From the NCBI GenBank assembly GCA_030652315.1, contig JAUSAX010000023.1:1-53042 (forward strand): DNA of 53,042 nucleotides. The letters are read 5' to 3'. Below are positions 25,948 through 33,984 of the stretch, piece by piece. The first letter of the stretch is position 1. Each line of letters opens with the position of its first letter. The translations under genes and the position numbers were made by a program. Origin of the DNA: Afipia sp. GTDB taxonomy: Bacteria; Pseudomonadota; Alphaproteobacteria; Rhizobiales; Xanthobacteraceae. The notes under the pieces are model-generated. The model saw nothing but the letters and a program-made list of their open reading frames with translations. It ran no database searches and had not been told where the DNA came from.

Positions 25948-26080
25948 TGTTTGATCCTTGCTGCCATTTGCGCCATGCGCGCGCGGGGCTTGCCCCGTTC
26001 GCGCAAAACCAGAGATTTCAGCGGCGCGGAGTGATCAGTCATTGTCGGCCCCCTGCTGCCATTTTCGCCGCTGCATGCCG
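25936..26080 (-). repeat. Duplicated permease-permease junction
   Basis: Two degenerate copies (about 26031-26080 and 25936-25985) share, in minus-strand sense, AAATGGCAGCA, a variable GG-rich stretch, then CAATGACTGATCAC. In each, the stop of an upstream frame and an ATG overlap as ATGACTGA. The upstream copy is the true end of permease 1; the downstream copy is the true start of permease 2. About 95 bases separate the copies, including a GCGCGAACGGGGC / GCCCCGCGCGC stem. The layout suggests that an ancestral overlapping junction was duplicated or recombined. Confidence 0.6.
25944..26042 (-). CDS. Small 32-codon ORF bridging the two permeases
   Basis: ATG at 26042 to TGA at 25944-25946. The start lies in the permease 1 stop region (ATGACTGA) and the stop overlaps the permease 2 ATG as ATGA, so ribosomes could pass through it from one permease to the other. 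Its first four residues, MTDH, equal those of permease 2; the rest is basic (K/R-rich) and matches nothing I know. It is most likely a by-product of the junction duplication that keeps translational coupling, rather than a functional peptide. Confidence 0.35.
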   Translation of the reverse strand: MTDHSAPLKSLVLRERGKPRARMAQMAARIKQ

Positions 26081-26994
26081 AACCACGAGATGGTGATGGC
26101 TGCGAGCAGGAACGGGATCATGGCGGTTGCGATCGCCGCCCCCTCGCCCAGCCGGCCGCTGAGAATGCCGCGCTGGTAACTCAATGTCGCCATAAGATGC
26201 GTAGCGTTGACAGGGCCACCGCGGGTGAGCGCCCAGATCAGTTGGAAGTCGGTGAACGTGAACAACACCGAGAAAGTCATGACCACCGCGATAATCGGCG
26301 TCAGCAGCGGATAGGTGATGAAGCGGAAGCGCTGCCAGTTCGTCGCACCGTCGAGTGTCGCGGCTTCATAGAGCGAGGGCGACACCGTCTGCAGGCCCGC
26401 CAGCAACGTAATGGCGACGAAGGGAACACCGCGCCAGATGTTGGCGATGATGACGCTGACGCGCGCCCAGGTGGAGTCGCCCAGAAAATTGATGTTCTGG
26501 TTGATCAACCCCATCTTGGTCAGCGACCACGAGATGATCGAGAACTGCGAATCGTAAATCCACCAGAATGCGATCGCCGACAGAACGGTGGGCACAATGA
26601 ACGGGATCAGCACGGCAGCCCGGATCAGGGCCTTGAACGGCATGCTGCGATTGAGCAGCAGCGCAAGATAAAGCCCGAGCGCGAATTTGATGGCGCTGGC
26701 GACGATTGTGTAAACGAGCGTGTTGAACACCGATAGCCAGAAGACGCCGTCTTCCCAGAGCCACTCGTAGTTCTCCAGGCCGATGAAGACGCCGGGGCGT
26801 CCGATGCGCACATCCGTAAAACTCATCCAGACGCCGAGGCCGAGCGGATAAGCCAGAAACAGGATCAGGAAGCCCGCTGCGGGCAGCATGAACCAGAGTG
26901 CGATCCAGTTGTGATTCGTAATCAGCCGCTGCCAGGCAGATAGCGTGCTGACGTAAGGTTTCGCTCCGGGCGCGCTTGCAGGGATCGCGGTCAT
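26035..26994 (-). CDS. Carbohydrate ABC transporter permease (MalF type)
   Basis: A 319-residue inner-membrane permease with six hydrophobic segments; the first is WFMLPAAGFLILFLAYPLGL near residues 34-54. The EAA loop is SLYEAATLDGATNWQRFRFITYPLL, canonical for the UgpA/MalF group, and LIWALTRGGPVNATHLMATLSY matches the family's late segment. The frame is open upstream of 26994, but the ATG there begins the recognisable cytoplasmic N-terminus. It follows the binding protein by 119 bases that contain a strong hairpin. Confidence 0.92.
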   Translation of the reverse strand: MTAIPASAPGAKPYVSTLSAWQRLITNHNWIALWFMLPAAGFLILFLAYPLGLGVWMSFTDVRIGRPGVFIGLENYEWLWEDGVFWLSVFNTLVYTIVASAIKFALGLYLALLLNRSMPFKALIRAAVLIPFIVPTVLSAIAFWWIYDSQFSIISWSLTKMGLINQNINFLGDSTWARVSVIIANIWRGVPFVAITLLAGLQTVSPSLYEAATLDGATNWQRFRFITYPLLTPIIAVVMTFSVLFTFTDFQLIWALTRGGPVNATHLMATLSYQRGILSGRLGEGAAIATAMIPFLLAAITISWFGMQRRKWQQGADND

Positions 26995-27076
26995 GGTCCG
27001 AACCTTTGTCGCGTCGTCCGCAAATGGGAACCGGCCTTGCGGAAAGATCACGCGCAGATGGTTGATCGAAAGAATA

Positions 27077-27102
27077 GCCGGCGCGAGATGTCCCGCGCCG
27101 GC
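27077..27102 (-). promoter_or_regulatory. Intercistronic hairpin after the binding-protein gene
   Basis: Perfect 9-bp arms GCCGGCGCG and CGCGCCGGC around 8 bases, starting 11 bases past the binding-protein stop. No T tract follows in minus-strand sense. Such stems commonly protect the binding-protein mRNA so that it outnumbers the permeases. Confidence 0.6.
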
Positions 27103-27113
27103 GATGCTGGACG

Positions 27114-28439
27114 TTAGCGATACAGCCGCTTGGCCTGACGTTCGGCGAAGGCAATGGAGCCCTTCAGGTCTTCGCGGCCGGTGCAATAATTCGCGAACAT
27201 ATCGACGACCACGAAGTCGGCGATAGCCGCCGCGGCATTTTCGCCGAGGGTGCCGAGACCGCCGGGCGTGAGCGTGCGCTTGGCGACATCGCGATACACG
27301 GTGTTCTTCGGATCGGAGGTCCAGACCGGGTTGCTGTCGGACGCATTCAGGAACGACGACAGATAGCCCGACGCAGATGTGAGCCAAGGATTGTACTGAT
27401 CGGCTTCCATCATGAATGCGGTCAGCGCCTTGCACGCCTGCGGATACTTCGTGAAGTTGAAGGTCAGCATGGTGAAGGGCAGATGCAGTTCGGTCGGCTT
27501 GCCGGCCGGGCCGATCGGCATGTAGGCGTGGTTCATGTCGTCGGCGATCGCCTTGGCTTCGCGCTTCGCCGTGACGTAAACCGAAATTCCGTTACAGGTG
27601 ACGTGCAACTGACCGGCAACGAACGCCTTGTTGTTGGACGAGTCGTTCCATGACGCCGTGCCGGGAATGAACTCGGCATACAGCGCCTTGACGTATTCCA
27701 GTGCCTTGGCGGTTTCCGGCGAGTTGATGATGACCTTGTCGTTCTTGTCGACGAGATAGCCGCCATGGGTCCACAGTGCCCAGTGCAGCCAGGTGTTGCC
27801 GTCACCCGACGCATGGCCGAGCGCCATGCCGGCCGGCGTGCCGTTCTTGTTGAGCGCCTTGCAGAGTTCGAGGAAACCCGCGGTGTCCTTCGGGAATTCC
27901 TTGAAGCCTGCCTTTTCGCACGAACTGATGCGATAGTTCATCAGCGCGCCGGTGCAGGCGACCGGAATGCCGATCCACTTGCCATCCTTGTTCTTGCCAT
28001 AGGCATTGGCCGAATCCGCCCAGCCGCCGTACTTCTTGCCGAGATAGTCGGCGACATCGGAGACGTCGGTGCATTTGGTTGGCAGAAGATGCGGCAGCGA
28101 ATACAGACCCCACACCATGTCGAGTCCCTGCCCGGTGTTCGCAGCGACAGATGCCTTCGGCTGAAGATCGTCATAGGATTCGTTCGTGACGTTGACTTCG
28201 ACGCCAGTGGCCTTGGTAAAGGCCTGCATGATGTTCATGAAGGCGACGTCTTCGGCTTCCACGAAACGCTTCCAGCGCAGCAGGTTGATCTTGGCGCCGG
28301 CCTCCGGTTTCCACTGCGTGGTCTGTGCCCAGGCCTTGGCAAAACCAAGCATTTGATCAGCGGATATGGTCGCCGCGCCCGCGAGCACGGACGCGCCGCC
28401 TTTCAGAAGCGAACGACGATCTGGTGTGAAACCACTCAT
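27114..28439 (-). CDS. Sugar ABC transporter substrate-binding protein (family 1, Tat-type signal)
   Basis: A 441-residue periplasmic binding protein. The N-terminus carries a twin-arginine-type motif, DRRSLLKGG at residues 7-15, then a small-residue hydrophobic run and likely cleavage at AWA|QTT near 38, so export may be by Tat. The body has family-1 features (AFTKATGVEVNVTNESYDDLQPK, GKWIGIPVACTGALMNYRISS, WALWTHGGYLVDKNDKVI). Two or more cysteines (CTDVSD, SSCEKAG) may form a disulfide. GGGAG precedes the ATG. It lies between the ATPase and the permeases in one operon. Confidence 0.9.
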   Translation of the reverse strand: MSGFTPDRRSLLKGGASVLAGAATISADQMLGFAKAWAQTTQWKPEAGAKINLLRWKRFVEAEDVAFMNIMQAFTKATGVEVNVTNESYDDLQPKASVAANTGQGLDMVWGLYSLPHLLPTKCTDVSDVADYLGKKYGGWADSANAYGKNKDGKWIGIPVACTGALMNYRISSCEKAGFKEFPKDTAGFLELCKALNKNGTPAGMALGHASGDGNTWLHWALWTHGGYLVDKNDKVIINSPETAKALEYVKALYAEFIPGTASWNDSSNNKAFVAGQLHVTCNGISVYVTAKREAKAIADDMNHAYMPIGPAGKPTELHLPFTMLTFNFTKYPQACKALTAFMMEADQYNPWLTSASGYLSSFLNASDSNPVWTSDPKNTVYRDVAKRTLTPGGLGTLGENAAAAIADFVVVDMFANYCTGREDLKGSIAFAERQAKRLYR

Positions 28440-28526
28440 AATTGACTTCTCCCTGTTGTGCCGGCTCTTGATTGTTTCGACCGGCTGTTGGCTATGATTT
28501 TGCGCGTAAGTTTATCTTTCTATTCA

Positions 28527-28573
28527 GGCATGATCTTTTCCGAAAACCGGTTCCCACTTTTCGGGATCATGCC
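28527..28573. repeat. GCATGATC...GATCATGC palindromic repeat
   Basis: Outer arms GGCATGATC and GGGATCATGCC with internal TTTTCCGAAAACCGG and ACTTTTCGG pairing. This element is widespread in Rhizobiales intergenic DNA. It abuts the stop codon of the ATPase gene (28574-28576) and stands between it and the binding-protein gene of the same operon. Confidence 0.8.
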
Positions 28574-29641
28574 TTAGTTGATGAGACGCTTTCCGGTCTC
28601 CTTGTCGAAAACATGCGCGGAGGTCGGAATCGGCCGCAGCTTGACCTTGTCGCCCGGCTTCACCGGGCGCCGGTCGCGAATGACCGCGATCAAGTCCTGC
28701 TGGCCGATGCGCGCGACGATCTGGGTTTCCGATCCGGTCGGCTCGACCACGACGACCTCGGCTTCGATGCCGTCGTCGGCGAACTCAAGATGCTCGGGGC
28801 GAATGCCGTAGATCACCGGCTTGCCGTCGAGACCCGCGCGCGACGCCATCAGTGGCAGTTTGCTGCCGTTCGCCGTCTCGACATGGGGCGTGTTGCTGCC
28901 AACCAGTTTGCCTTCGAGAAAATTCATCGCCGGCGAGCCGATGAATCCCGCGACAAACTTGTTGTCCGGGTGATCGTAAAGCTCGAGCGGCGAGCCCATC
29001 TGCTCGACGATGCCGTCGTGCATGACGACGATCTTATCCGCCATGGTCATCGCCTCGATCTGATCGTGGGTGACATAGACCGTGGTGGTCTTCAGGCGCT
29101 GGTGCAACTCCTTGATCTCGGTGCGCATGGCGACGCGCAGCTTGGCGTCCAGATTGGACAGCGGTTCGTCGAACAGAAAGACCTGAGGATCGCGCACGAT
29201 GGCCCGGCCCATAGCAACGCGCTGGCGCTGCCCGCCGGACAATTGCCGGGGATAACGGTCAAGCAGTGGCGTCAACGCCAGAATATCGGCGGCGCGATGG
29301 ACGAGCTTATCGATCTCGTCCTGCGGCGCGTCACGCAGCTTGAGAGAGAAGCCCATGTTCTTGGCCACTGTCATATGCGGATAAAGAGCGTAGTTCTGGA
29401 ACACCATGGCGATGTCCCGCTCTTTCGGCTGGACATCGTTGACCACGCGATCGCCGATCGAAATTGTTCCCGACGAAATCTTTTCCAGGCCTGCCAACAT
29501 CCGCAGCAAGGTCGACTTTCCGCAACCGGAAGGGCCGACCAGAACGACGAATTCCCCGTCCTCGATCGGAACAGTCACGCCGTGCAGAACTTCAAATCCG
29601 CCAAACGATTTACGCACGTCGTGAATATGCACGGACGCCAT
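28574..29641 (-). CDS. Sugar ABC transporter ATPase (UgpC/MsmK type)
   Basis: A 355-residue cytoplasmic ATPase. Walker A is GPSGCGKST at 36-44, the Q-loop is MVFQNYALYPHMTV, the signature LSGGQRQRV at 134-142, Walker B VFLFDEP at 154-160, D-loop NLDAKLR, and the switch histidine in YVTHDQIEAM. A C-terminal TOBE/OB region of about 110 residues, including GIRPEHL, places it in the multi-sugar importer class. A GGGAGGAGAGG Shine-Dalgarno precedes the ATG. It is the first gene of the ATPase, binding protein, permease, permease, denD, kdgK, eda run. Confidence 0.94.
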   Translation of the reverse strand: MASVHIHDVRKSFGGFEVLHGVTVPIEDGEFVVLVGPSGCGKSTLLRMLAGLEKISSGTISIGDRVVNDVQPKERDIAMVFQNYALYPHMTVAKNMGFSLKLRDAPQDEIDKLVHRAADILALTPLLDRYPRQLSGGQRQRVAMGRAIVRDPQVFLFDEPLSNLDAKLRVAMRTEIKELHQRLKTTTVYVTHDQIEAMTMADKIVVMHDGIVEQMGSPLELYDHPDNKFVAGFIGSPAMNFLEGKLVGSNTPHVETANGSKLPLMASRAGLDGKPVIYGIRPEHLEFADDGIEAEVVVVEPTGSETQIVARIGQQDLIAVIRDRRPVKPGDKVKLRPIPTSAHVFDKETGKRLIN

Positions 29642-29754
29642 ATAGCCTCTCCTCCCTGTCGTCTCGGCGTCGTCCGGCGGAAGCCGTCGCTGCTCTGTTT
29701 TTGTTTCGAGGTTCGGAAGCGCGTTGAACCTATTCTCTGCGGTTCACCCGTTCT

Positions 29755-29778
29755 TGCTATTAGACAGACGTATTAGCA
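29755..29778. promoter_or_regulatory. Candidate operator in the divergent sugar-module promoter
   Basis: A 24-base dyad, with arms TGCTATTA and TATTAGCA (7 of 8 paired) around GACAGACG. It sits between the ABC operon (start 29641) and the aldonate dehydratase gene (start 29900), where a repressor would control both. A second, shorter dyad AGGTTC...GAACCT is at 29709-29731. No regulator gene is in the module. Confidence 0.42.
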
Positions 29779-29899
29779 GAGATTTCCGGTTTTGTCCCAA
29801 AGATCGGATGTTTGAGCCGGCAGCGTTGCAGATGCCGCTTCGACATGCAAACATTACCTAGACGCGGACGCACCGAGTGTGCAGTGCGGGAGAAATCTT

Positions 29900-31723
29900 G
29901 TGAAAAAAACTGACGATCACGCCGCAATAAAAAATGGCGAACGACGCAAACTGCGATCCCAGCTCTGGTTCGATAACCCGGACAACCCCGGAATGACCGC
30001 ACTCTATCTCGAGCGCTACCTGAATTACGGGCTGACCCGGCACGAGCTGCAATCCGGCAAACCCATTATCGGTATCGCCCAGACCGGCAATGACCTCTCG
30101 CCCTGCAATCGGCATCATATCGAACTGGCCCAGCGGGTCCGGGAAGGCATCCGGGAGGCCGGCGGCATTGCGATGGAATTTCCGACCCATCCCATTCAGG
30201 AAACCGGCAAGCGGCCGACGGCGGCGCTTGACCGCAACCTGGCCTATCTCGGCCTTGTCGAAATCCTGTTCGGCTATCCCCTCGACGGCGTGATCCTGAC
30301 CACCGGATGCGACAAGACCACCCCGGCCTGCATGATGGCGGCAGCAACCGTCAACATTCCTGCCATTGTTCTCTCGGGTGGACCGATGCTCAATGGCTGG
30401 CACAACGGCCAGCGCTCGGGCTCCGGCACCGTGGTCTGGAAGTCGCGCGAAGAGATGGCGGCCGGCAAGATCGACTACGACGAGTTCATGGACATCGTGG
30501 CGTCGTCCGCGCCTTCAGTGGGCCACTGCAACACCATGGGCACCGCCTCGACCATGAATTCGCTGGCGGAAGCGCTCGGCTTCTCGCTGCCGGGATGTGC
30601 CGCGATCCCCGCGCCCTATCGCGAGCGCGGCCAGATTGCTTATGAAACCGGCAAGCGCGCCGTCGAGATGGTGTGGGAAGACCTCAAGCCGTCCGACTTC
30701 CTGACACGGAAAGCGTTCGAGAACTGTATCGTCGTCAATTCGGCGATTGGCGGCTCCACCAACGCGCCGATCCATATCAACGCTCTCGCCCGCCACATCG
30801 GCGTTGATCTCTCCATCGAGGATTGGCAGACGATCGGTCACGACGTGCCGCTGCTCGTGAACATGCAGCCGGCCGGATTCTATCTTGGCGAGGAGTATCA
30901 CCGCGCGGGCGGCGTGCCGTCGGTGGTGCGCGAACTGATGAAGCATAAGCGCATCCACGAAGATGCGCTGACCGTTAACGGCAAGACCATGGGCGAGAAC
31001 TGCAAGGCTGCGCCCGCGCCCGACAGCGACGTGATCCGCACCTATGACAAGCCGCTGGTGAAGGATGCCGGCTTCATCGTTCTGCGCGGAAATCTGTTCG
31101 ATTCGGCGATCATGAAGACCAGCGTGATCTCGAAGGAATTCCGCGACCGCTATCTTTCCAATTCCAAAGACCCGGAAGCCTTCGAGGGCCGCGCCATCGT
31201 GTTCGAGGGACCAGAGGACTATCATCACCGCATCGACGATGAATCCCTGAACATCGACGAGCACTGCATGCTGTTCGTACGCGGCGTCGGGCCGATCGGC
31301 TATCCCGGCGGCGCGGAAGTCGTGAACATGCAGCCGCCGGCGGCTCTCATCAAGAAGGGCATTACATCACTGCCCTGCATCGGCGACGGACGGCAATCCG
31401 GCACATCCGGCTCGCCGTCGATCCTCAATGCCTCGCCGGAAGCTGCCGCCAATGGCGGCCTTGCGATCTTGAAGACCGGCGACCGCGTGCGCATCGATCT
31501 CAACAAGGGCGACGCGAACATCCTGATCTCGGACGCCGAGGTGAAGCAGCGCCACGCCGATCTGATAGCCAAGGGCGGCTTCCCCTACCCGAAGAACCAG
31601 ACACCGTGGCAGGAACTCTATCGCAACACCGTCGGCCAGCACGCCACCGGAGCGTGCCTCGAGCTTGCGACGCGCTATCGCAACATCGCCGGCACCATCG
31701 GCGTCGCGCGCGACAATCACTGA
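29900..31723 (+). CDS. IlvD/Edd-family aldonate dehydratase, XylD-like
   Basis: A 607-residue [2Fe-2S] dehydratase that converts a sugar acid to its 2-keto-3-deoxy form. The cluster cysteines are C69 (LSPCNRHH), C137 (TTGCDKTTP) and C210 ([10 protein letters not shown]), spaced 68 and 73 as in characterised pentonate dehydratases; the active-site serine motif is [13 protein letters not shown]. The [22 protein letters not shown] opening is very close to Caulobacter D-xylonate dehydratase. A GTG at 29900 with GGGAG 7 bases upstream is chosen; a GTG at 29879 lacks one. Divergent from the sugar ABC operon and followed by two dehydrogenases. Substrate could be xylonate or another aldonate. Confidence 0.88.
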   Translation: MKKTDDHAAIKNGERRKLRSQLWFDNPDNPGMTALYLERYLNYGLTRHELQSGKPIIGIAQTGNDLSPCNRHHIELAQRVREGIREAGGIAMEFPTHPIQETGKRPTAALDRNLAYLGLVEILFGYPLDGVILTTGCDKTTPACMMAAATVNIPAIVLSGGPMLNGWHNGQRSGSGTVVWKSREEMAAGKIDYDEFMDIVASSAPSVGHCNTMGTASTMNSLAEALGFSLPGCAAIPAPYRERGQIAYETGKRAVEMVWEDLKPSDFLTRKAFENCIVVNSAIGGSTNAPIHINALARHIGVDLSIEDWQTIGHDVPLLVNMQPAGFYLGEEYHRAGGVPSVVRELMKHKRIHEDALTVNGKTMGENCKAAPAPDSDVIRTYDKPLVKDAGFIVLRGNLFDSAIMKTSVISKEFRDRYLSNSKDPEAFEGRAIVFEGPEDYHHRIDDESLNIDEHCMLFVRGVGPIGYPGGAEVVNMQPPAALIKKGITSLPCIGDGRQSGTSGSPSILNASPEAAANGGLAILKTGDRVRIDLNKGDANILISDAEVKQRHADLIAKGGFPYPKNQTPWQELYRNTVGQHATGACLELATRYRNIAGTIGVARDNH

Positions 31724-31728
31724 GTCAG

Positions 31729-31811
31729 CGTCATTGCGAGCGCAGCGAAGCAATCCAGAAACCAGAGGTGGAAAACTGGATTGCTTCGTCGCTCCGCTCC
31801 TCGCAATGACG
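31729..31811. repeat. Complete GTCATTGCGAG palindromic repeat
   Basis: Left arm GCGTCATTGCGAG continuing GCGAAGCAATCCAG; right arm CTGGATTGCTTCG continuing CTCGCAATGACG with a few extra bases. It fills the gap between the dehydratase and the first SDR gene. A half copy is at 7725-7752. Confidence 0.8.
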
Positions 31812-31833
31812 GCCATCCGACACGAGGAAGAAC

Positions 31834-32568
31834 ATGTCTGACCGACTGAAAGGCAAGCGCGCGTTCGTGACCGCAGGCGCTGCGGGCATCGGCCGCGCCT
31901 GTGCCCTCGCCTTCACCCGTGAAGGCGCGACCGTAATCGCGACCGACATCGATGAAGTCGGCCTCGCCGCGTTGAAAAACGAAGGCGTCTCCGAAACGTA
32001 CAAACTCGACGTGCGCGACACCGCGGCAGTTGAAAGCATGGCGAGGACGGTCGGCAAGGTCGATATCCTGCTCAATGCTGCGGGCTTCGTGCACAACGGC
32101 ACCGTGCTGGACTGCACGGACGCCGACTGGGACTTTTCCTTCGACCTCAACGTCAAGTCGATGCATCGGACGATCCGTGCATTCCTGCCTGCGATGCTGG
32201 AGGGCGGCGGCGGCTCCATCGTCAACATCGCCTCGGCCGCAGGTGTATTCAAGGCTGCACCAAACCGTTATGTCTACAGCGCAACGAAAGCCGCCGTCGC
32301 GGCATTAACCCGCGCCGTGGCTGTCGATTTCATCACCAAGGGCATCCGCTGCAATTCGATCTGCCCCGGCACCATTGAAACGCCGTCGATGCTGGGCCGC
32401 GCGGCCGCGCTGGGGACCGGTGGCCGTGAAATGTTCGTCAGCCGTCAACCGATGGGACGGCTCGGCACTGCGGACGAAATCGCCTCACTCGCGCTCTATC
32501 TCGCCAGCGACGAAAGCGCCTTCACCACCGGCGTCGCCCACATCATCGATGGCGGCTGGACGCTCTGA
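31834..32568 (+). CDS. SDR oxidoreductase (2-keto-3-deoxy-fuconate / hydroxybutyrate dehydrogenase-like)
   Basis: A 244-residue classical short-chain dehydrogenase. The cofactor motif is VTAGAAGIGRACALAF near residue 12; ATDIDEVG after the second strand has Asp, indicating NAD. The NAAG equivalent is LLNAAGFVHNG; the catalytic S and Y-x-x-x-K are NIASAAGVF and YVYSATKAAVAAL. The closing GGWTL and overall pattern resemble the DHRS6/BDH2-like branch, which includes 2-keto-3-deoxy-L-fuconate dehydrogenases. With the dehydratase upstream, it could oxidise a 2-keto-3-deoxy acid. Substrate unproven. Confidence 0.83.
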   Translation: MSDRLKGKRAFVTAGAAGIGRACALAFTREGATVIATDIDEVGLAALKNEGVSETYKLDVRDTAAVESMARTVGKVDILLNAAGFVHNGTVLDCTDADWDFSFDLNVKSMHRTIRAFLPAMLEGGGGSIVNIASAAGVFKAAPNRYVYSATKAAVAALTRAVAVDFITKGIRCNSICPGTIETPSMLGRAAALGTGGREMFVSRQPMGRLGTADEIASLALYLASDESAFTTGVAHIIDGGWTL

Positions 32569-32595
32569 CAACAATAAAATCTCGGGAGAAACGCC

Positions 32596-33342
32596 TTGAA
32601 CAAGATCGATCTCAGCGGACGGTTCGCCGTCGTCACCGGCGGCGCGCAGGGGTTTGGCCGTGCCATCACCGAACGCTTCGCCGCCTCCGGCGCGAAAGTC
32701 GCGATCTGGGATTTTGACCAGGCGCTGGCCGAGAAGACCGCGAAGGAGATCGGCGCTGCCGTGACCGTGCACAAGGTGGACGTCACTGATCCCGCTGCGG
32801 TTGAGGCGGCGCGCGACGCAACACTGAAGGCGTTCGGCCGGATCGACATTCTCGTCAACAACGCGGGCATCGCCGGCGTTAACAAGACCGTCGCCGATCT
32901 GTCATATGACGAATGGCGTCAGGTGATGAAGATCAACCTCGACGGCCCCTTCATCTGCTGCAAAGCCGTGGTCCCGGCCATGATGAAGCAGAACTACGGG
33001 CGGATCGTGAATATCGCCTCCATCGCTGGCAAGGAAGGCAACCCCAACGCATCACACTACTCGGCTTCGAAGGCGGGCGTCATCGCGCTGACCAAATCGC
33101 TCGGCAAGGAACTGGCCGGGACCGATATCGCGGTCAATGCCGTCACACCCGCCGCCGCCAAGACCGCGATCTTCGACCAGATGACCCAGCAGCATATCGA
33201 TTTCATGCTGTCGAAAATTCCGCGTGGGCGGTTCCTGAAGGTGGAAGAACTGGCGTCGCTGGTGGCGTGGATGGCGTCCGAGGAATGTCTCTACACCACC
33301 GGCGCGGTGTTCGACATCTCAGGCGGCCGCGCGACGTATTGA
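32596..33342 (+). CDS. SDR oxidoreductase, sugar dehydrogenase-like
   Basis: A 248-residue classical short-chain dehydrogenase: VVTGGAQGFGRAITERFA near residue 12, IWDFDQ after strand 2 (Asp, so NAD-preferring), LVNNAGIAG, NIASIAGKEGN with the catalytic Ser, and YSASKAGVIALTKSLGKEL. The start is TTG at 32596, supported by GGGAG 7 bases upstream; there is no ATG nearby. It lies 27 bases after the other SDR. Likely oxidises the free sugar to its lactone or acts on a pathway intermediate; the exact substrate cannot be read from sequence. Confidence 0.82.
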   Translation: MNKIDLSGRFAVVTGGAQGFGRAITERFAASGAKVAIWDFDQALAEKTAKEIGAAVTVHKVDVTDPAAVEAARDATLKAFGRIDILVNNAGIAGVNKTVADLSYDEWRQVMKINLDGPFICCKAVVPAMMKQNYGRIVNIASIAGKEGNPNASHYSASKAGVIALTKSLGKELAGTDIAVNAVTPAAAKTAIFDQMTQQHIDFMLSKIPRGRFLKVEELASLVAWMASEECLYTTGAVFDISGGRATY

Positions 33343-33385
33343 CGTACTACCTTCTGTTCTGCGCTTGGTACGCGCCACTTCCGAT

Positions 33386-33501
33386 GTCGTCCCCGCGAAA
33401 GCGGGGACCATAACCACCAGCCTTTCGTTTTGAAAGGATGATGCAACATCTCGCCCACGCGAAACTAAGGAAGTATGGGTCCCCGCTTTCGCGGGGACGA
33501 C
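33386..33501. repeat. GTCGTCCCCGCGAAAGCGGGGAC palindromic repeat pair
   Basis: Two self-complementary units, at 33386-33409 and 33478-33501, each a CCCCGC/GCGGGG hairpin with GAAA or CTTTCG centre, are also inverted relative to each other around about 68 bases. They lie between the convergent SDR gene and the DUF4399 gene and could act as a two-way transcript end. Confidence 0.78.
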
Positions 33502-33550
33502 CCGTGGCCGAGTGCTCATCGCCGTCCGGGACGATCGTCCGACTGTCCCG

Positions 33551-33976
33551 CTACTTGATCGTCACCGTGATTTTCTTCGACACGACCGGCGGATCGAAGG
33601 GATAATGCTTGGCGTCACCCAGCACGAGTTGAAGCGTGTGTTTTCCGGGCGGCAACTCGATGCGAGCCTCGGTCTGCCCCGCGCCGAAGTGAAGGTGGGA
33701 CTTGTCCTGCGGGATCGGCTCCTTGGGATCGAGCGGGTCGTTCACATCGACCAGCAGATGATGGTGACCGGCGTTGGCGAAGTTGTCACCGGCGTGGGTG
33801 ACGCCCATATTGCGCAAACCGAAACGACACCAAAATGCCCCCTTGATCGTCGCGCCATCCTGCGGCCAAACGAAATAGAGATACGCATCCTTGGCCGCCG
33901 GTGTTCCCTGGGCGTGGGCCGCGAACGACAGCAATGACAGCGCCGCCGACAGCGTGATGGCCCTGATGATTTCCAT
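33551..33976 (-). CDS. Secreted DUF4399 protein
   Basis: A 141-residue protein with a clear Sec signal (cleavage AHA|QG near residue 22). The mature part has the DUF4399 pattern: YLYFVWPQDGATIKGAFWCRFGLRNMGV, then a His-rich NAGHHHLLVDVNDPLD, HLHFGAGQTEARIELPPGKHTLQLVLGD and FDPPVVSKKITVTI. The cluster of five histidines could bind a metal, which is an inference. Function is not established. It starts 8 bases after the cyclase-SUMF1 gene and is probably co-transcribed with it. Confidence 0.8.
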   Translation of the reverse strand: MEIIRAITLSAALSLLSFAAHAQGTPAAKDAYLYFVWPQDGATIKGAFWCRFGLRNMGVTHAGDNFANAGHHHLLVDVNDPLDPKEPIPQDKSHLHFGAGQTEARIELPPGKHTLQLVLGDAKHYPFDPPVVSKKITVTIK

Positions 33977-33984
33977 GACGCCTC

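Noticed and set aside
26995..27435. Upstream extension of permease 1
   Set aside because: It overlaps the binding-protein gene in another frame and lacks similarity to permeases.
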